A stretch of DNA of 64,000 nucleotides from NCBI RefSeq assembly GCF_000424265.1, contig NZ_AUJO01000007.1:62001-126000 (forward strand). The letters are read 5' to 3'. The notes below the pieces were generated by a model. The model did not search any database. It worked only from the letters and a program-made list of their open reading frames with translations, and was not told the origin of the DNA. Shown one piece after another: positions 31,200 through 40,100 of this stretch. The first letter of the stretch is position 1, and the number at the start of each line of letters is the position of its first letter. The translations under genes and the position numbers were made by a program. Source of the stretch: Butyrivibrio sp. WCD3002. Its GTDB lineage: Bacteria > Bacillota > Clostridia > Lachnospirales > Lachnospiraceae.

Positions 31200-34100
31200 A
31201 TGAACCCTATTATTGTTGCTGGCGGGATATATCTATCTGCGAAGATTATAAAATTCATTTCTGATGAAATGTCAGAAACGGATCAGAAGAAACAACAAGA
31301 GCTTAAAGATAAAATAGAACAAATGCGTTCTGCGATTAGTCAAGATAACTCATCAGAAGAGCGTTTTTCTGCAAAGGATGTTGGTGGAATTAGAGAAGAA
31401 GATATTACTCTATCTGCGGCTAAAGACATTGAGTCAAAACGAGAAAAGAATATTTCTCTTTCTTCTGTGAAGGATAGCGGAGCAATACGTGAAAAACAAC
31501 ATGAGCTATATGATTACTTGAAGTCAGAGATAATGTTGCGCAAACAAGAGTATAACGGTCTCTATGATGAGCTCGAAATGACAATAAATGATGTGATCGC
31601 AGAAATATCATCTAAGAATAGTGTTAAGACGCCTTTAAGAATGAGTAGTCTTGAATTATTGTTAAGGCAATTGTTAGAAGCTAAACAAAAGTGCAATAGC
31701 TATATTGAATACCTGGTTTTATTTCAGAATGGTATTTCTTTAAACAATATAAATAGCATTGATGCTTATCAGATGAAGCTACCAGAAGAATATCCATATG
31801 TTGGAAAGATTATCTGGATTAGTTCTGAAGATGTTGCTAGTCGTTCAGTGACATATACAATCGATCATAATATTTCGATATCAGTTCATTTGGAAGATTG
31901 TTATGACGAAATAATTGCCGAAAAACAGTATCCTGTAATGATTACGCGTGGTTTACAAAGTCAGTACTACGCTTCGCTTGAAAAAGGTGCATTTAAGGCA
32001 TATGAGCTGTTTAATACACATTTAGGTTTCACAGCTACTGTCAAAGAAATCCAACGTAAATATGTGGTATTAACATATCAAAAACAATTGGAATTGTATT
32101 TATCAAGAGATAGTCTTATCAAGCCGGATAGATTTCCGCCTATTAGGTCTTCTTTGACGGTTTATCCCGTGAAATGGGAATATGATTTAAGGAGTCCTAA
32201 ATATGGAATGTACCCGGTATCTGTAAGCGAAAGAAAAGAAGACGCAAGTTCTTCTTTCTCATTTAAATGCTTTCCGATTTGTTTCTCAAAGGATGATTTG
32301 ACCATTTTTGAGAATTATTATAATAAAAACAAACTTACTGGATATGATAAGGAATTTCTTATTGGCCCGGTAAGTATTAAAGACTGTGTTTTAAGAAAGG
32401 GGGCACAATTAAAGCTTCAGCTAGGGGATATACCCTTATTAATAATTGAAGTTGATGAATACGCTGATAGAAATGATAAATTGAGGCATTATTTTAGGTT
32501 TTCGCGGTTATGTGATTCTGATGAGAAAACTTTTTCCGCGGATGATATTTTTGTGCCATTTGAGGTAAGCCTTTCTCCATATTATGAAGGAACTTCAATT
32601 GAAATAATTGAGCAATATATGGATATAGAGGATATAGATGATGTTGGAGCCTTGATATGGGACATTTTTGAAGAGTTTAGAATCCAAAACCAAATAAGAA
32701 AGAATCGTGATGGAATAGGTTACTTTTATAAATGGGAAAACATTACTAGTCAATTAATTGAGGCGCTTGAACAAGGTGATAGTATACAGTTAAACGTTAA
32801 TTGGATTGAATCTGAAAATTGGAATAGCGTCTTTGCAGATGTATTAAATGTTGATGATTTATGTGCGTTTGTTCAGCGTTTTGCTCAAAAAGCAGATGCG
32901 GTGACATTGCATGAATGGAAACCACAATTTTTTATTAAAGATGAGATGGAAAATCGCTTTTATGCAACTATAACTGATGGTGGGAAAAGAATCAGGGTGG
33001 TTGGTAAAAACGTTTCAAAGAAGTATAAAGGAAACGGATTATGTATTGAATTATTTGCGGCAAATTATCCCTATGCAGAGTATCAGCAGCAAATTGCATT
33101 AAGGCAATTTAGAAATGGACAGGTGGTTAATCCAATTATTCAGGCTGCCTGCTTAAATGGCGAATCAATTATCAGTGAATTTGATACCAATAAAAGAGTC
33201 CTCGCATTCTATAACTATGCTCTAACTGAAAACCTTTCACAAAAGCTTTCAGTTGAGAAATCATTTATGGAAAAGAACATTTTTCTTATACAAGGCCCTC
33301 CTGGAACTGGGAAAACGACAGTTATTAAGGAACTTGTTGAGCAGACTATTGATGATAATGCTGATTCAAGAATATTGATTGTATCTCAAGCAAATGTGGC
33401 TGTAGATAATGTTTTGTCGGGGCTTATAAAAAAATACGAGAATCAGATGGTAAGATGTGGAAATGGAAATAAGATTTCTGAAAATCTAAAGTTGATGCGT
33501 ATAAATGAAAAATGCCGTGAGTATTTAGATGATTTGGACAGTAGAAAACAGTTTTTTGATGAGAAACTGATGGAGGAATGGAGAGAGATAATTCTAGATG
33601 ATTTGAATGAATATAGTCCCGCATTATTTGAGCTGATATTGCGAAAGCATCATATTATAGGAGCTACATGCGTAGGTCTGGCAAAACGCAATATAGGCCT
33701 TGAACGTATGGAATTTGATCTGGTAATAATTGATGAGGCTGGAAAGGCTTTGCCTGCTGAATTATTGATACCTCTAATAAGAGCAAAGAAAGCAGTTATT
33801 ATAGGGGATCAACGGCAGTTACCACCGGTTATTAATCCTATTTTATATGATGAGGAAAGAATAGATTTAGAAGAAAGAGCCATTTCGGAAAATGAATTGT
33901 TTTGTCATAGTTTTTTTGAAAGATTATATGATAAGGCTCCTGAATCATCTAAGATGATGCTAGATACTCAGTATAGAATGCCTGCTGTGATAGGGGATGC
34001 TATCAGCAAACTATTTTATGGAGGACTCCTGAAAAATGGAAGTGGAACGCAGGATAGGATACCCGTATTATTTGATTCAAATTTAACTTTTTTGAATTAC

Positions 34101-34838
34101 GATGGAAACAAACAATATTGTGAAACCAAGGATTATAATAATCAAATTTCTAATTTGATTGAGGCAGAGGCGGCAGTTTCAATAGCCAAGCATGTTAGGG
34201 ATAAAGATTCAAAATGTATAATTGCAGTAATTACTCCTTATAAGGGGCAAAAAAGGTTAATACGCAATACCTTTTTAAAATACGGTATTCATTATCAGCT
34301 TGACAATATTTTTGTTGATACTATTGATTCTTTTCAAGGAAGTGAAGCTGATGTTGTTTTGTTTTGTACAACAAGATCCAAGAAGCCAACAATATTCTTT
34401 AAGGATTCAAAGAGGTTAAATGTTGCCTTATCGAGGGCAAAGAAAGAACTAATAATATTGGGAAAGCTTGAGTATTTTTATAAGTATAATCGAAGCGAGA
34501 GCTGTTTGGCTGATTTGGCAGATTATATCAGAGATAATGGCTGCATAGTGGATGCATCTAAATGCGATAAGACTCATATTGAAATATCTAATACATACAC
34601 AAATAGTATAATGCTTAGATTGGATGAGATATCTTTACCAACAACATATTATACGGAAACGCTTAATATGAATTTAGTGCAATCTAAGATAGATGAATAT
34701 TATCGGAATGGAGATTTTCTAGAGCCATTGAAGATTAAAAAAATAGAGAACAAAGAATACATTTTATGCGATTGCTTTGAACAATACCGGGCTGCGTTGG
34801 ATTTGGCTATCTCTGAATGTTTATGTGAAATTGTTTGA
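31200..34838 (+). CDS. Upf1-like superfamily 1 helicase, 1212 residues
   Basis: The C-terminal ~520 residues are an SF1B (Upf1/Dna2-type, AAA_11/AAA_12) helicase: motif I IQGPPGTGKTT (about 698), motif Ia SQANVAVDNVL, motif II VIIDEAGKA (about 842), motif III GDQRQLPPV (about 870), motif IV DTQYRMP (about 922), motif V DSFQGSEADVV (about 1042), motif VI VALSRAKKEL (about 1076). The ~690-residue N-terminal region starts with a hydrophobic segment (IIVAGGIYLSAKIIKFI), three imperfect 16-residue repeats (about 58-104), and a large unknown region. The C-terminal tail resembles a ParB/sulfiredoxin-like strand-helix (FLEPLKI … CFEQYRAALDLAI). It should unwind DNA or RNA; the operon context suggests defence. 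Confidence 0.85.
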   Translation: MNPIIVAGGIYLSAKIIKFISDEMSETDQKKQQELKDKIEQMRSAISQDNSSEERFSAKDVGGIREEDITLSAAKDIESKREKNISLSSVKDSGAIREKQHELYDYLKSEIMLRKQEYNGLYDELEMTINDVIAEISSKNSVKTPLRMSSLELLLRQLLEAKQKCNSYIEYLVLFQNGISLNNINSIDAYQMKLPEEYPYVGKIIWISSEDVASRSVTYTIDHNISISVHLEDCYDEIIAEKQYPVMITRGLQSQYYASLEKGAFKAYELFNTHLGFTATVKEIQRKYVVLTYQKQLELYLSRDSLIKPDRFPPIRSSLTVYPVKWEYDLRSPKYGMYPVSVSERKEDASSSFSFKCFPICFSKDDLTIFENYYNKNKLTGYDKEFLIGPVSIKDCVLRKGAQLKLQLGDIPLLIIEVDEYADRNDKLRHYFRFSRLCDSDEKTFSADDIFVPFEVSLSPYYEGTSIEIIEQYMDIEDIDDVGALIWDIFEEFRIQNQIRKNRDGIGYFYKWENITSQLIEALEQGDSIQLNVNWIESENWNSVFADVLNVDDLCAFVQRFAQKADAVTLHEWKPQFFIKDEMENRFYATITDGGKRIRVVGKNVSKKYKGNGLCIELFAANYPYAEYQQQIALRQFRNGQVVNPIIQAACLNGESIISEFDTNKRVLAFYNYALTENLSQKLSVEKSFMEKNIFLIQGPPGTGKTTVIKELVEQTIDDNADSRILIVSQANVAVDNVLSGLIKKYENQMVRCGNGNKISENLKLMRINEKCREYLDDLDSRKQFFDEKLMEEWREIILDDLNEYSPALFELILRKHHIIGATCVGLAKRNIGLERMEFDLVIIDEAGKALPAELLIPLIRAKKAVIIGDQRQLPPVINPILYDEERIDLEERAISENELFCHSFFERLYDKAPESSKMMLDTQYRMPAVIGDAISKLFYGGLLKNGSGTQDRIPVLFDSNLTFLNYDGNKQYCETKDYNNQISNLIEAEAAVSIAKHVRDKDSKCIIAVITPYKGQKRLIRNTFLKYGIHYQLDNIFVDTIDSFQGSEADVVLFCTTRSKKPTIFFKDSKRLNVALSRAKKELIILGKLEYFYKYNRSESCLADLADYIRDNGCIVDASKCDKTHIEISNTYTNSIMLRLDEISLPTTYYTETLNMNLVQSKIDEYYRNGDFLEPLKIKKIENKEYILCDCFEQYRAALDLAISECLCEIV

Positions 34839-34919
34839 GTATACGAGGATTTATGTATCTCATATTTGGAGAAGCAATTAAAGAGCATGTTCTATGCCTT
34901 GCTGAAATGTGGGAAATAA

Positions 34920-35318
34920 TTATGCCACAATCCCATAAGTTTCAATCAGTCTCCAGAAGTAAGAATCGCTTCGCTTTTCCTCATCAACGCTGATGGTATT
35001 CCGGTTTCTCATCTGGTATTCATCATGGCCAACAATATAGAGGATAGTATCGTAGAGGGTGCCAAGATCAGTCTGGTAGTGGTATTCCTCTTCGATATGA
35101 TGTTTGTGGTAAAAGGTATAGCCGCCATGTTCATAGACAAGCTTCCAGCAGTGACCGGTATTGTTAGACTGAAGTTCCATGCTTCTGCCATTTCTGGATA
35201 ACACAGTGAAATACTGTTTCTCAGGATCATAATTGATCTTACCGGATTTGAGGTTGTGCTTTGAAAATGGGACAAAAAATGTGTACTGCATCGACTGCAG
35301 ATCTTCGAATGTAAACAT
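34920..35318 (-). CDS. 132-residue hypothetical protein of the element
   Basis: The minus-strand start is ATG at 35318 (MFTFEDLQSMQYTF), behind GAAAGGAA; the frame is open further upstream but that part is His/Thr-rich read-through of a CA-rich tract and is not real. The soluble product contains GKINYDPEKQYFTVLS and WKLVYEHGGYTFYHK, a beta-rich fold. Proteins like it occur upstream of transfer operons in related elements, without known role. It is divergent from the transfer operon, and the 476 bp between them hold a palindrome, iterons and an attenuator. Confidence 0.65.
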   Translation of the reverse strand: MFTFEDLQSMQYTFFVPFSKHNLKSGKINYDPEKQYFTVLSRNGRSMELQSNNTGHCWKLVYEHGGYTFYHKHHIEEEYHYQTDLGTLYDTILYIVGHDEYQMRNRNTISVDEEKRSDSYFWRLIETYGIVA

Positions 35319-35386
35319 AGATATTCCTTTCGTGAAAATAGTAATAGTACTTGTGTGTTGGTGTGTGGTGTGTGTGGAATGAAGAC

Positions 35387-35402
35387 TATTACGATCGTAA
35401 TA
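35387..35402. promoter_or_regulatory. 16-bp perfect palindrome, candidate operator
   Basis: TATTACGATCGTAATA is a perfect dyad in the divergent control region, 69 bp upstream of the minus-strand gene. A related half-site (TTATCGTAAT) lies at 35475-35484. A G/T-only tract of 27 nt (35351-35377) separates the palindrome from the gene start. It is likely a repressor site. Confidence 0.5.
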
Positions 35403-35539
35403 ACCGCGCCTGTGAATTGACGCAGGTAACAATTTATCAAAGTGGAAAAGTAATGTAAAGAGGTTTTGAATAAAAAATTATCGTAATTGAAATTTTATTT
35501 CCTGGATTATGGAAGATAGGTGAAAAAAATTTTGAAAAG

Positions 35540-35594
35540 TTTACCTCAACTTTATCCCGACTTTACCCCTATATTACCCCAAGTTTACCCCTCT
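35540..35594 (+). repeat. Five contiguous 11-bp iterons
   Basis: Five units follow each other without gaps: TTTACCTCAAC, TTTATCCCGAC, TTTACCCCTAT, ATTACCCCAAG, TTTACCCCTCT. The consensus is TTTACCCCNAN with a period of one helical turn. Such iterons bind an initiator or regulator on one face of the DNA. The position in front of the transfer operon fits a transfer regulator or origin site. A frame through them reads as a Tyr-Pro/Leu-Pro repeat and is an artefact. Confidence 0.7.
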
Positions 35595-35629
35595 CGTCAC
35601 TTTTCAATCGATTTTAGGCATGATATTAT

Positions 35630-35635
35630 TATAAT
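35630..35635 (+). promoter_or_regulatory. Candidate -10 box of the transfer operon
   Basis: A perfect TATAAT (35630-35635) lies 36 bp behind the last iteron. No good -35 is found 17 bp upstream (TCAATC), so activation by a protein bound to the iterons is possible. Confidence 0.4.
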
Positions 35636-35685
35636 GCGCCAAGTGATACGGATTACAGAAATGAAGTCCGAACCACGAGGCGTTT

Positions 35686-35757
35686 TTCTTTTGCAAAAGA
35701 ATATGTTTTTGTTCCGGCACTGTGTTGTGATGAATGCGTCATGACCGGTGCTTTTTT
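35686..35757 (+). promoter_or_regulatory. Leader with palindrome and attenuator-like hairpin
   Basis: A 16-bp perfect palindrome (TTCTTTTGCAAAAGAA, 35686-35701) is followed by a hairpin (GCAC 35717-35720 with GTGC 35748-35751; inner GTGATG 35727-35732 with CGTCAT 35737-35742) and six T (35752-35757). The terminator-like structure ends 37 nt before the first transfer gene, so transcription must read through it. This suggests attenuation or antitermination of the transfer operon. Confidence 0.5.
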
Positions 35758-35794
35758 CGTGTCAATAATTATTTGAAAGAGAGAGGAAAACAAC

Positions 35795-36877
35795 ATGGAT
35801 TTTGAAACATTTAAAGAGAATCTGGTAAGGGACGTTAAGGAAGCACTTGATGCAAGAAACGGTGGAGACACACTGGTAGAGACCAGAACTGTAGATAAGA
35901 TGAACGAGACCTACGAGGCGATCACTGTAAAGCCGGAGGACAGTATCATCGGGGTAAACATCAATGCAACAGCTCTTTACAAGGAATATGAGGACGGAAA
36001 GTCATACGATTCTATTGTAGAGGGAGCTGCAGATGTTGCGGATACTGCACTTAAGTCAAGACCTGAGTTTGATGTTGAAGCATTCACTGATTATGACAAG
36101 ATGAAGGATTCACTTGCCATGGAGGTTGTTTCCAAAGACAGAAATGCGGACCTGCTTGAGACTGTTCCTCATAAGGACATTGAGGACATGTCAGTAGTTT
36201 ACCGCTTCGTGATCGGAGATACAGCCCAGGGTACAGGAACAATCCTGGTTACAAATCAGATGATTGATAACTACGGAATCACTGCAGATCAGCTCCATGA
36301 AGATGCCGTGAAGAATGCTCCTGAGATCAGACCTCTCGTTATCGAGGGAATGGCAGAAGTACTTGCTAAGCAGATGGGAGTTGAGGACCTTGAGATGCTT
36401 GGTCTTAACATTCCACCTGAACAGGAGCAGATGTTTGTTGCATCTGTAGAAGGAAACGTTCACGGAGCCGGAGTTCTGGCTTATGAGGATTTCATGGACA
36501 AGGCTTCTGAAAGAGTTGGAGGTCAGAGCTTCTTCATTTTGCCCAGCTCTATCCATGAGCTTTTGATTATCCCTGACAATGGCAACTTTGACCTCAAGAG
36601 CCTTGAGAACATGGTAAAAGAGGTAAATGCCACAACTGTGGATCCTGCAGACCAGCTCACAGACAACGTATATCACTACGATGCTCAGGACAAGGTATTT
36701 GAGCTTGGTGAGAAGTTTGTAGAGCGTCAGGCTGAAAAGGAGACAAAGATCCACGAAGCTTCTGAGAAAAAGTCACTTCTTGGAGACCTTAAGGCAGCCA
36801 AGGATGAGGCGGCAAAGACACCTCACAAGGATGCTGCTGAGATCGGCACTAAGACAAAGGGTGAAGCAGCACTCTGA
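35795..36877 (+). CDS. DUF5688 family protein
   Basis: A 360-residue acidic soluble protein, first gene of the transfer region, with RBS GAGAGAGGA. It starts MDFETFKENLVRDVKEAL and contains TYEAITVKPEDSIIGVNIN, then TILVTNQMIDNYGI and FFILPSSIHELLIIPD. This matches DUF5688, a family present in nearly all Lachnospiraceae conjugative elements of this type (recognised from memory). The C-terminal 50 residues are low-complexity Lys/Ala/Glu. A terminator follows directly. Function unknown. Confidence 0.82.
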   Translation: MDFETFKENLVRDVKEALDARNGGDTLVETRTVDKMNETYEAITVKPEDSIIGVNINATALYKEYEDGKSYDSIVEGAADVADTALKSRPEFDVEAFTDYDKMKDSLAMEVVSKDRNADLLETVPHKDIEDMSVVYRFVIGDTAQGTGTILVTNQMIDNYGITADQLHEDAVKNAPEIRPLVIEGMAEVLAKQMGVEDLEMLGLNIPPEQEQMFVASVEGNVHGAGVLAYEDFMDKASERVGGQSFFILPSSIHELLIIPDNGNFDLKSLENMVKEVNATTVDPADQLTDNVYHYDAQDKVFELGEKFVERQAEKETKIHEASEKKSLLGDLKAAKDEAAKTPHKDAAEIGTKTKGEAAL

Positions 36878-36907
36878 TAAAACCATTCACTAATATGGGA
36901 ATATGAT

Positions 36908-36951
36908 AACAGCGCCGGGCTGATGTGCACACTAAGCCTGGCGCTGTTTTT
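36908..36951 (+). terminator. Terminator behind the DUF5688 gene
   Basis: AACAGCGCCGGGCT (36908-36921) pairs with AGCCTGGCGCTGTT (36934-36947), a 14-bp stem with one G-U pair, followed by TTTT. It is strong and lies inside the transfer region, so the genes from 36985 on need read-through or their own promoter. Confidence 0.88.
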
Positions 36952-36984
36952 AAAGACATTTTCTAAGAACGGGGAGAGAAGAGG

Positions 36985-37212
36985 ATGAGTAAAGGCAGAG
37001 AACGTCAGAGAGCCAACAAAAGGAAGGCTCAGGAGCGAAAAGCGCTGAACTGTTCAAGGTTTAGCTGCAGGGATTTGAATCCAATTCCGCAGGGAGGGAT
37101 CAAGCCGCAGAATTGTAAAACGCCTTGTTCATATGGAACAGGAAAACCATTCTGCTATCCATGCATGGCTAAGATCATGGACGAACACAGAAATTCAAGA
37201 AAGGCGGCTTAA
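36985..37212 (+). CDS. 75-residue Cys-rich basic protein
   Basis: The product begins MSKGRERQRANKRKAQERKA, strongly basic, and continues with cysteines in CSRFSC, NCKTPCSYG and FCYPCMAKI, a probable zinc-binding fold. RBS GGGGAGAAGAGG precedes ATG 36985. Homologues of similar length occur before pcfB in related elements. It might bind nucleic acid, but nothing more can be said. Confidence 0.65.
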   Translation: MSKGRERQRANKRKAQERKALNCSRFSCRDLNPIPQGGIKPQNCKTPCSYGTGKPFCYPCMAKIMDEHRNSRKAA

Positions 37213-37214
37213 AG

Positions 37215-37661
37215 ATGGAAGAGCTAAAAATACAGATAGAGCTGGATCCGGTCAATGACAAGATAATCCAGTTTCCGGGGAACACAAGAAAAATAAAGAG
37301 CGATATCAGTAATCCAATGGCTCTTGTGGTAGGAACGGATAGTAATTTTCGTACAGTGAGTACCCGAGAGTTGGATAGGATGCTGGAGGCTCTGGGTGAT
37401 GATGGATTGGCATATTCGCTTTGTGATGATTATGCAATGGTATTTTCAAGCAAAGCCATAGTATATACGGAGTTTGGGAACTACCTTGTGGGAAGTGCCG
37501 TGTTTATGAAGACGGGCAGAGATTCCAGGATAAAGGAACTTTCAGATTTGGACATAAAGGCGATAAGAACTCTGTTTGAGAGGAGTCTTGTAAAGCTGAG
37601 CTGCGCATCAGTCAGCTTTAAAGCATTTCCGCTTGAACATGACTATGGCGAAGCTGCATGA
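37215..37661 (+). CDS. 148-residue hypothetical protein of the transfer region
   Basis: The start is ATG 37215, 2 bp after the preceding stop. The mixed alpha/beta product has NPMALVVGTDSNFRTVS, DDYAMVFSSKAIVYTEFG and YLVGSAVFM, without membrane segments. I do not recognise the family. Tight spacing on both sides (2 and 11 bp) makes it part of the pcfB-virD4 unit. Confidence 0.6.
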   Translation: MEELKIQIELDPVNDKIIQFPGNTRKIKSDISNPMALVVGTDSNFRTVSTRELDRMLEALGDDGLAYSLCDDYAMVFSSKAIVYTEFGNYLVGSAVFMKTGRDSRIKELSDLDIKAIRTLFERSLVKLSCASVSFKAFPLEHDYGEAA

Positions 37662-37672
37662 GGTAACTGCCT

Positions 37673-38152
37673 ATGAATAATGGTGAGACTTCAAAGGAAG
37701 CCATAAGGTTTGTGATAAATGTTGCCAGAGTTTCCGGGAGTGGCCTCATAAAGGGAATAAAGATCTATATGAGGAACCATGAAAAGAGACATAATGCTCC
37801 GAAAGAAGGTAAGCAGACGGTAAAGGAACTTATTAAACAGGGGCAGGGTGCTTCAAGCATGGAAGTAAGCGGTGAGAGCATCGGAACCTTCAAGAAAATT
37901 GCTAACAAATACGGAGTGGATTTTGCGATTGTAAAAGACAAGACAGCAGATCCGCCTCGTTATATGTGTTTTTTCAAGGCTAAGGACATGGATGCCATTA
38001 CAGCTGTGGTAAAAGAGTATTCTGCAGAGATTGTGAAAAGAGGACAGAAGAAAGAAAAACCCAGTCTTGTTCAGCAGCTCCGTAAGCTTAAGGAAGAAAT
38101 CTCAAAGAAGCCTCGCAAAGAAAAGACGAGATATAAGGAGAAAGTCAGATGA
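37673..38152 (+). CDS. PcfB family protein (DUF3801)
   Basis: A 159-residue basic protein of the PcfB/DUF3801 family: GKQTVKELIKQGQGASSMEV, FKKIANKYGVDFAIVKDK, and PPRYMCFFKAKDMDAI. PcfB is a relaxosome accessory protein of the pCF10-like transfer systems; it links the relaxase complex to the coupling protein PcfC. The gene overlaps the coupling-protein gene by 4 bp (ATGA), which fits that role. Confidence 0.88.
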   Translation: MNNGETSKEAIRFVINVARVSGSGLIKGIKIYMRNHEKRHNAPKEGKQTVKELIKQGQGASSMEVSGESIGTFKKIANKYGVDFAIVKDKTADPPRYMCFFKAKDMDAITAVVKEYSAEIVKRGQKKEKPSLVQQLRKLKEEISKKPRKEKTRYKEKVR

Positions 38153-39912
38153 ACAGAAAGCTGAAGAAGAAAATTATCCTTAATATCCCATATGTTGCTG
38201 TGGGACTTTTCTGTACCAACCTTGGTGAAGCATGGAGAATAGCATGGGGAAGCAATATGTCTGAGAAAGTCCAGGGACTTGTCCTGTATGGCGGATTAAG
38301 TAAGGCATTTGCAAATATGCTTCCAAGTCTTCATCCGTTTGACCTTTGCGTTGGCATAGCTTTTGGAGCAGGTCTTAGGCTTGCAGTCTATATCAAAAGC
38401 AAGAATGCCAAAAACTTTCGTCACGGACAGGAGTATGGATCAGCGAGGTGGGGAAAACAGGAGGACATAGAACCATTTGAGGACCCGGTGTTTGCAAATA
38501 ATGTGATCCTGTCACAGACAGAACGCATCACCATGAACAACAGGCCAAAGGATCCCAAGCTAGCAAGAAACAAAAATGTCCTTGTGGTAGGTGGTTCCGG
38601 TTCTGGTAAGACAAGGTTTTTTATAAAGCCGAATCTCTTACAGTTCCACAGTTCCTACGTTTTGACTGATCCCAAGGGAACCGTCATCAATGAAGTGGGA
38701 AATGCTTTTGTGCAGGCTGGATACAGGATAAAGATATTCAACACAGTGAATTTCAAGAAGAGTATGCATTTCAATCCGTTCCAGTATATCCATTCGGAGT
38801 CTGACATATTGAAGCTTGTAACAACACTCATGGCAAATACCAAGGGTGAGGGCACTCCCGGAGATCCTTTCTGGGAGAAAGCCGAGAAGCTGCTTTATAC
38901 AGCACTTATCGGCATGATCTATTATGAGGCTCCTGAGGAAGAGAGGAATTTTAATACACTTGTTGAAATGATCAATTCCATGGAGGTAAGGGAGGATGAT
39001 GAATCATTCCAGAATGCAGTGGATATCCTGTTTTCAAGGCTTGAGAAAAAGAATCCTGATCACTTCGCAGTAAGGCAGTATAACAAATACAAATTAGCTG
39101 CCGGAAAGACTGCGAAATCTATTTTGGTTTCATGCGGTGCAAGGCTTGCCTGCTTTGACATTGAGCAGGTTCGTGAAGTTATGAGTTATGACGAGCTGGA
39201 GCTTGATACGCTTGGGGATAAGAAGACTATACTGTTCCTTATCATGTCAGATACGGACAGTACTTTTAATTTCCTTATCAGTATCATCTACAGTCAATTG
39301 TTCAACCTTCTTTGTGAAAAGGCTGATGATGTGTATGGGGGCAAGCTTCCGGTACACGTTCGCTGCCTCATTGACGAGGCGGCGAATATCGGCCAGATAC
39401 CTAACCTGGAAAAGCTCATGGCTACCATACGAAGCCGTGAGATATCAGCAGCGCTGGTGCTCCAGGCTAAGTCACAGCTGAAGGCGATATACAAGGATAA
39501 TGCAGAGACCATCTGTGCAAACTGCGATTCGCAGATATTCCTTGGTGGATCCGAGCAGTCAACGCTTAAAGATATAAATGCTACTCTCGGAAAAGAGACC
39601 ATTGATATGTATAACACAGGTGAGTCCAGGGGAAGTCAGCCAAGCTACAACATGAATTATCAGAAGCTTGGTCATGACCTTATGAGCATTGATGAGCTTT
39701 CCGTAATGGATGGCTCAAAATGTATTGTGCAGGTAAGGGGCGTAAGACCTTTCCTGTCAGACAAATATGATCTTACGCAGCATCCGAACTACAAGTACAC
39801 AGCGGATGCAGACCAAAAGAACTGGTTTGATGTGGAGAAGTTCCTTAGCCACAGAGTAGTTCTTAAGCCCGATGACGAGTATGAAGTCATCGAGGTAACT
39901 GATGAGGATTAA
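38149..39912 (+). CDS. VirD4-type coupling protein (TraG/PcfC family)
   Basis: A 587-residue membrane ATPase that brings the relaxosome to the type IV secretion channel. Two N-terminal membrane segments (about 10-28 and 62-80) precede the nucleotide-binding domain. Walker A VVGGSGSGKTRFF is at about residue 147, VLTDPKGT follows near 168, Walker B CLIDEAANIG is near 406, and the all-alpha-domain motif SREISAALVLQ is near 428. Length is normal for Tn1549-type elements. It is coupled to pcfB by a 4-bp overlap; 247 bp with hairpins follow it. Confidence 0.95.
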   Translation: MNRKLKKKIILNIPYVAVGLFCTNLGEAWRIAWGSNMSEKVQGLVLYGGLSKAFANMLPSLHPFDLCVGIAFGAGLRLAVYIKSKNAKNFRHGQEYGSARWGKQEDIEPFEDPVFANNVILSQTERITMNNRPKDPKLARNKNVLVVGGSGSGKTRFFIKPNLLQFHSSYVLTDPKGTVINEVGNAFVQAGYRIKIFNTVNFKKSMHFNPFQYIHSESDILKLVTTLMANTKGEGTPGDPFWEKAEKLLYTALIGMIYYEAPEEERNFNTLVEMINSMEVREDDESFQNAVDILFSRLEKKNPDHFAVRQYNKYKLAAGKTAKSILVSCGARLACFDIEQVREVMSYDELELDTLGDKKTILFLIMSDTDSTFNFLISIIYSQLFNLLCEKADDVYGGKLPVHVRCLIDEAANIGQIPNLEKLMATIRSREISAALVLQAKSQLKAIYKDNAETICANCDSQIFLGGSEQSTLKDINATLGKETIDMYNTGESRGSQPSYNMNYQKLGHDLMSIDELSVMDGSKCIVQVRGVRPFLSDKYDLTQHPNYKYTADADQKNWFDVEKFLSHRVVLKPDDEYEVIEVTDED

Positions 39913-39982
39913 GATCTATTGCCATGTCGATAAAGGGTATGGCTCTAAAGATCTTTTCCTATAAACGCCTGTAAAAGGGCAG

Positions 39983-39994
39983 GTGTGGCCACAC
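39983..39994. repeat. 12-bp perfect palindrome behind virD4
   Basis: GTGTGGCCACAC lies in the 247-bp gap between the coupling-protein gene and the Maff2 gene. The surrounding GC-rich stretch (39955-40070) has other short partial inverted repeats and no gene. It may be part of a structured leader. Confidence 0.4.
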
Positions 39995-40100
39995 GCCGGA
40001 GATCAGTCGACGGGTTTCCAGCAGCAACTATCAACCGGCATCACGGTAAAACGAGTGGTGTCGCTGACAAACAAAAACTATTTGCAGAAAGGAGATACCG

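Noticed and set aside
35319..35432. N-terminal extension of the minus-strand gene at 34920
   Set aside because: It would translate a CA-rich tract and an operator palindrome; ATG 35318 has a good RBS.
35520..35744. Plus-strand frame with Leu-Pro/Tyr-Pro repeats
   Set aside because: The repeat comes from the five 11-bp DNA iterons; there is no RBS and the frame overlaps the promoter and leader.
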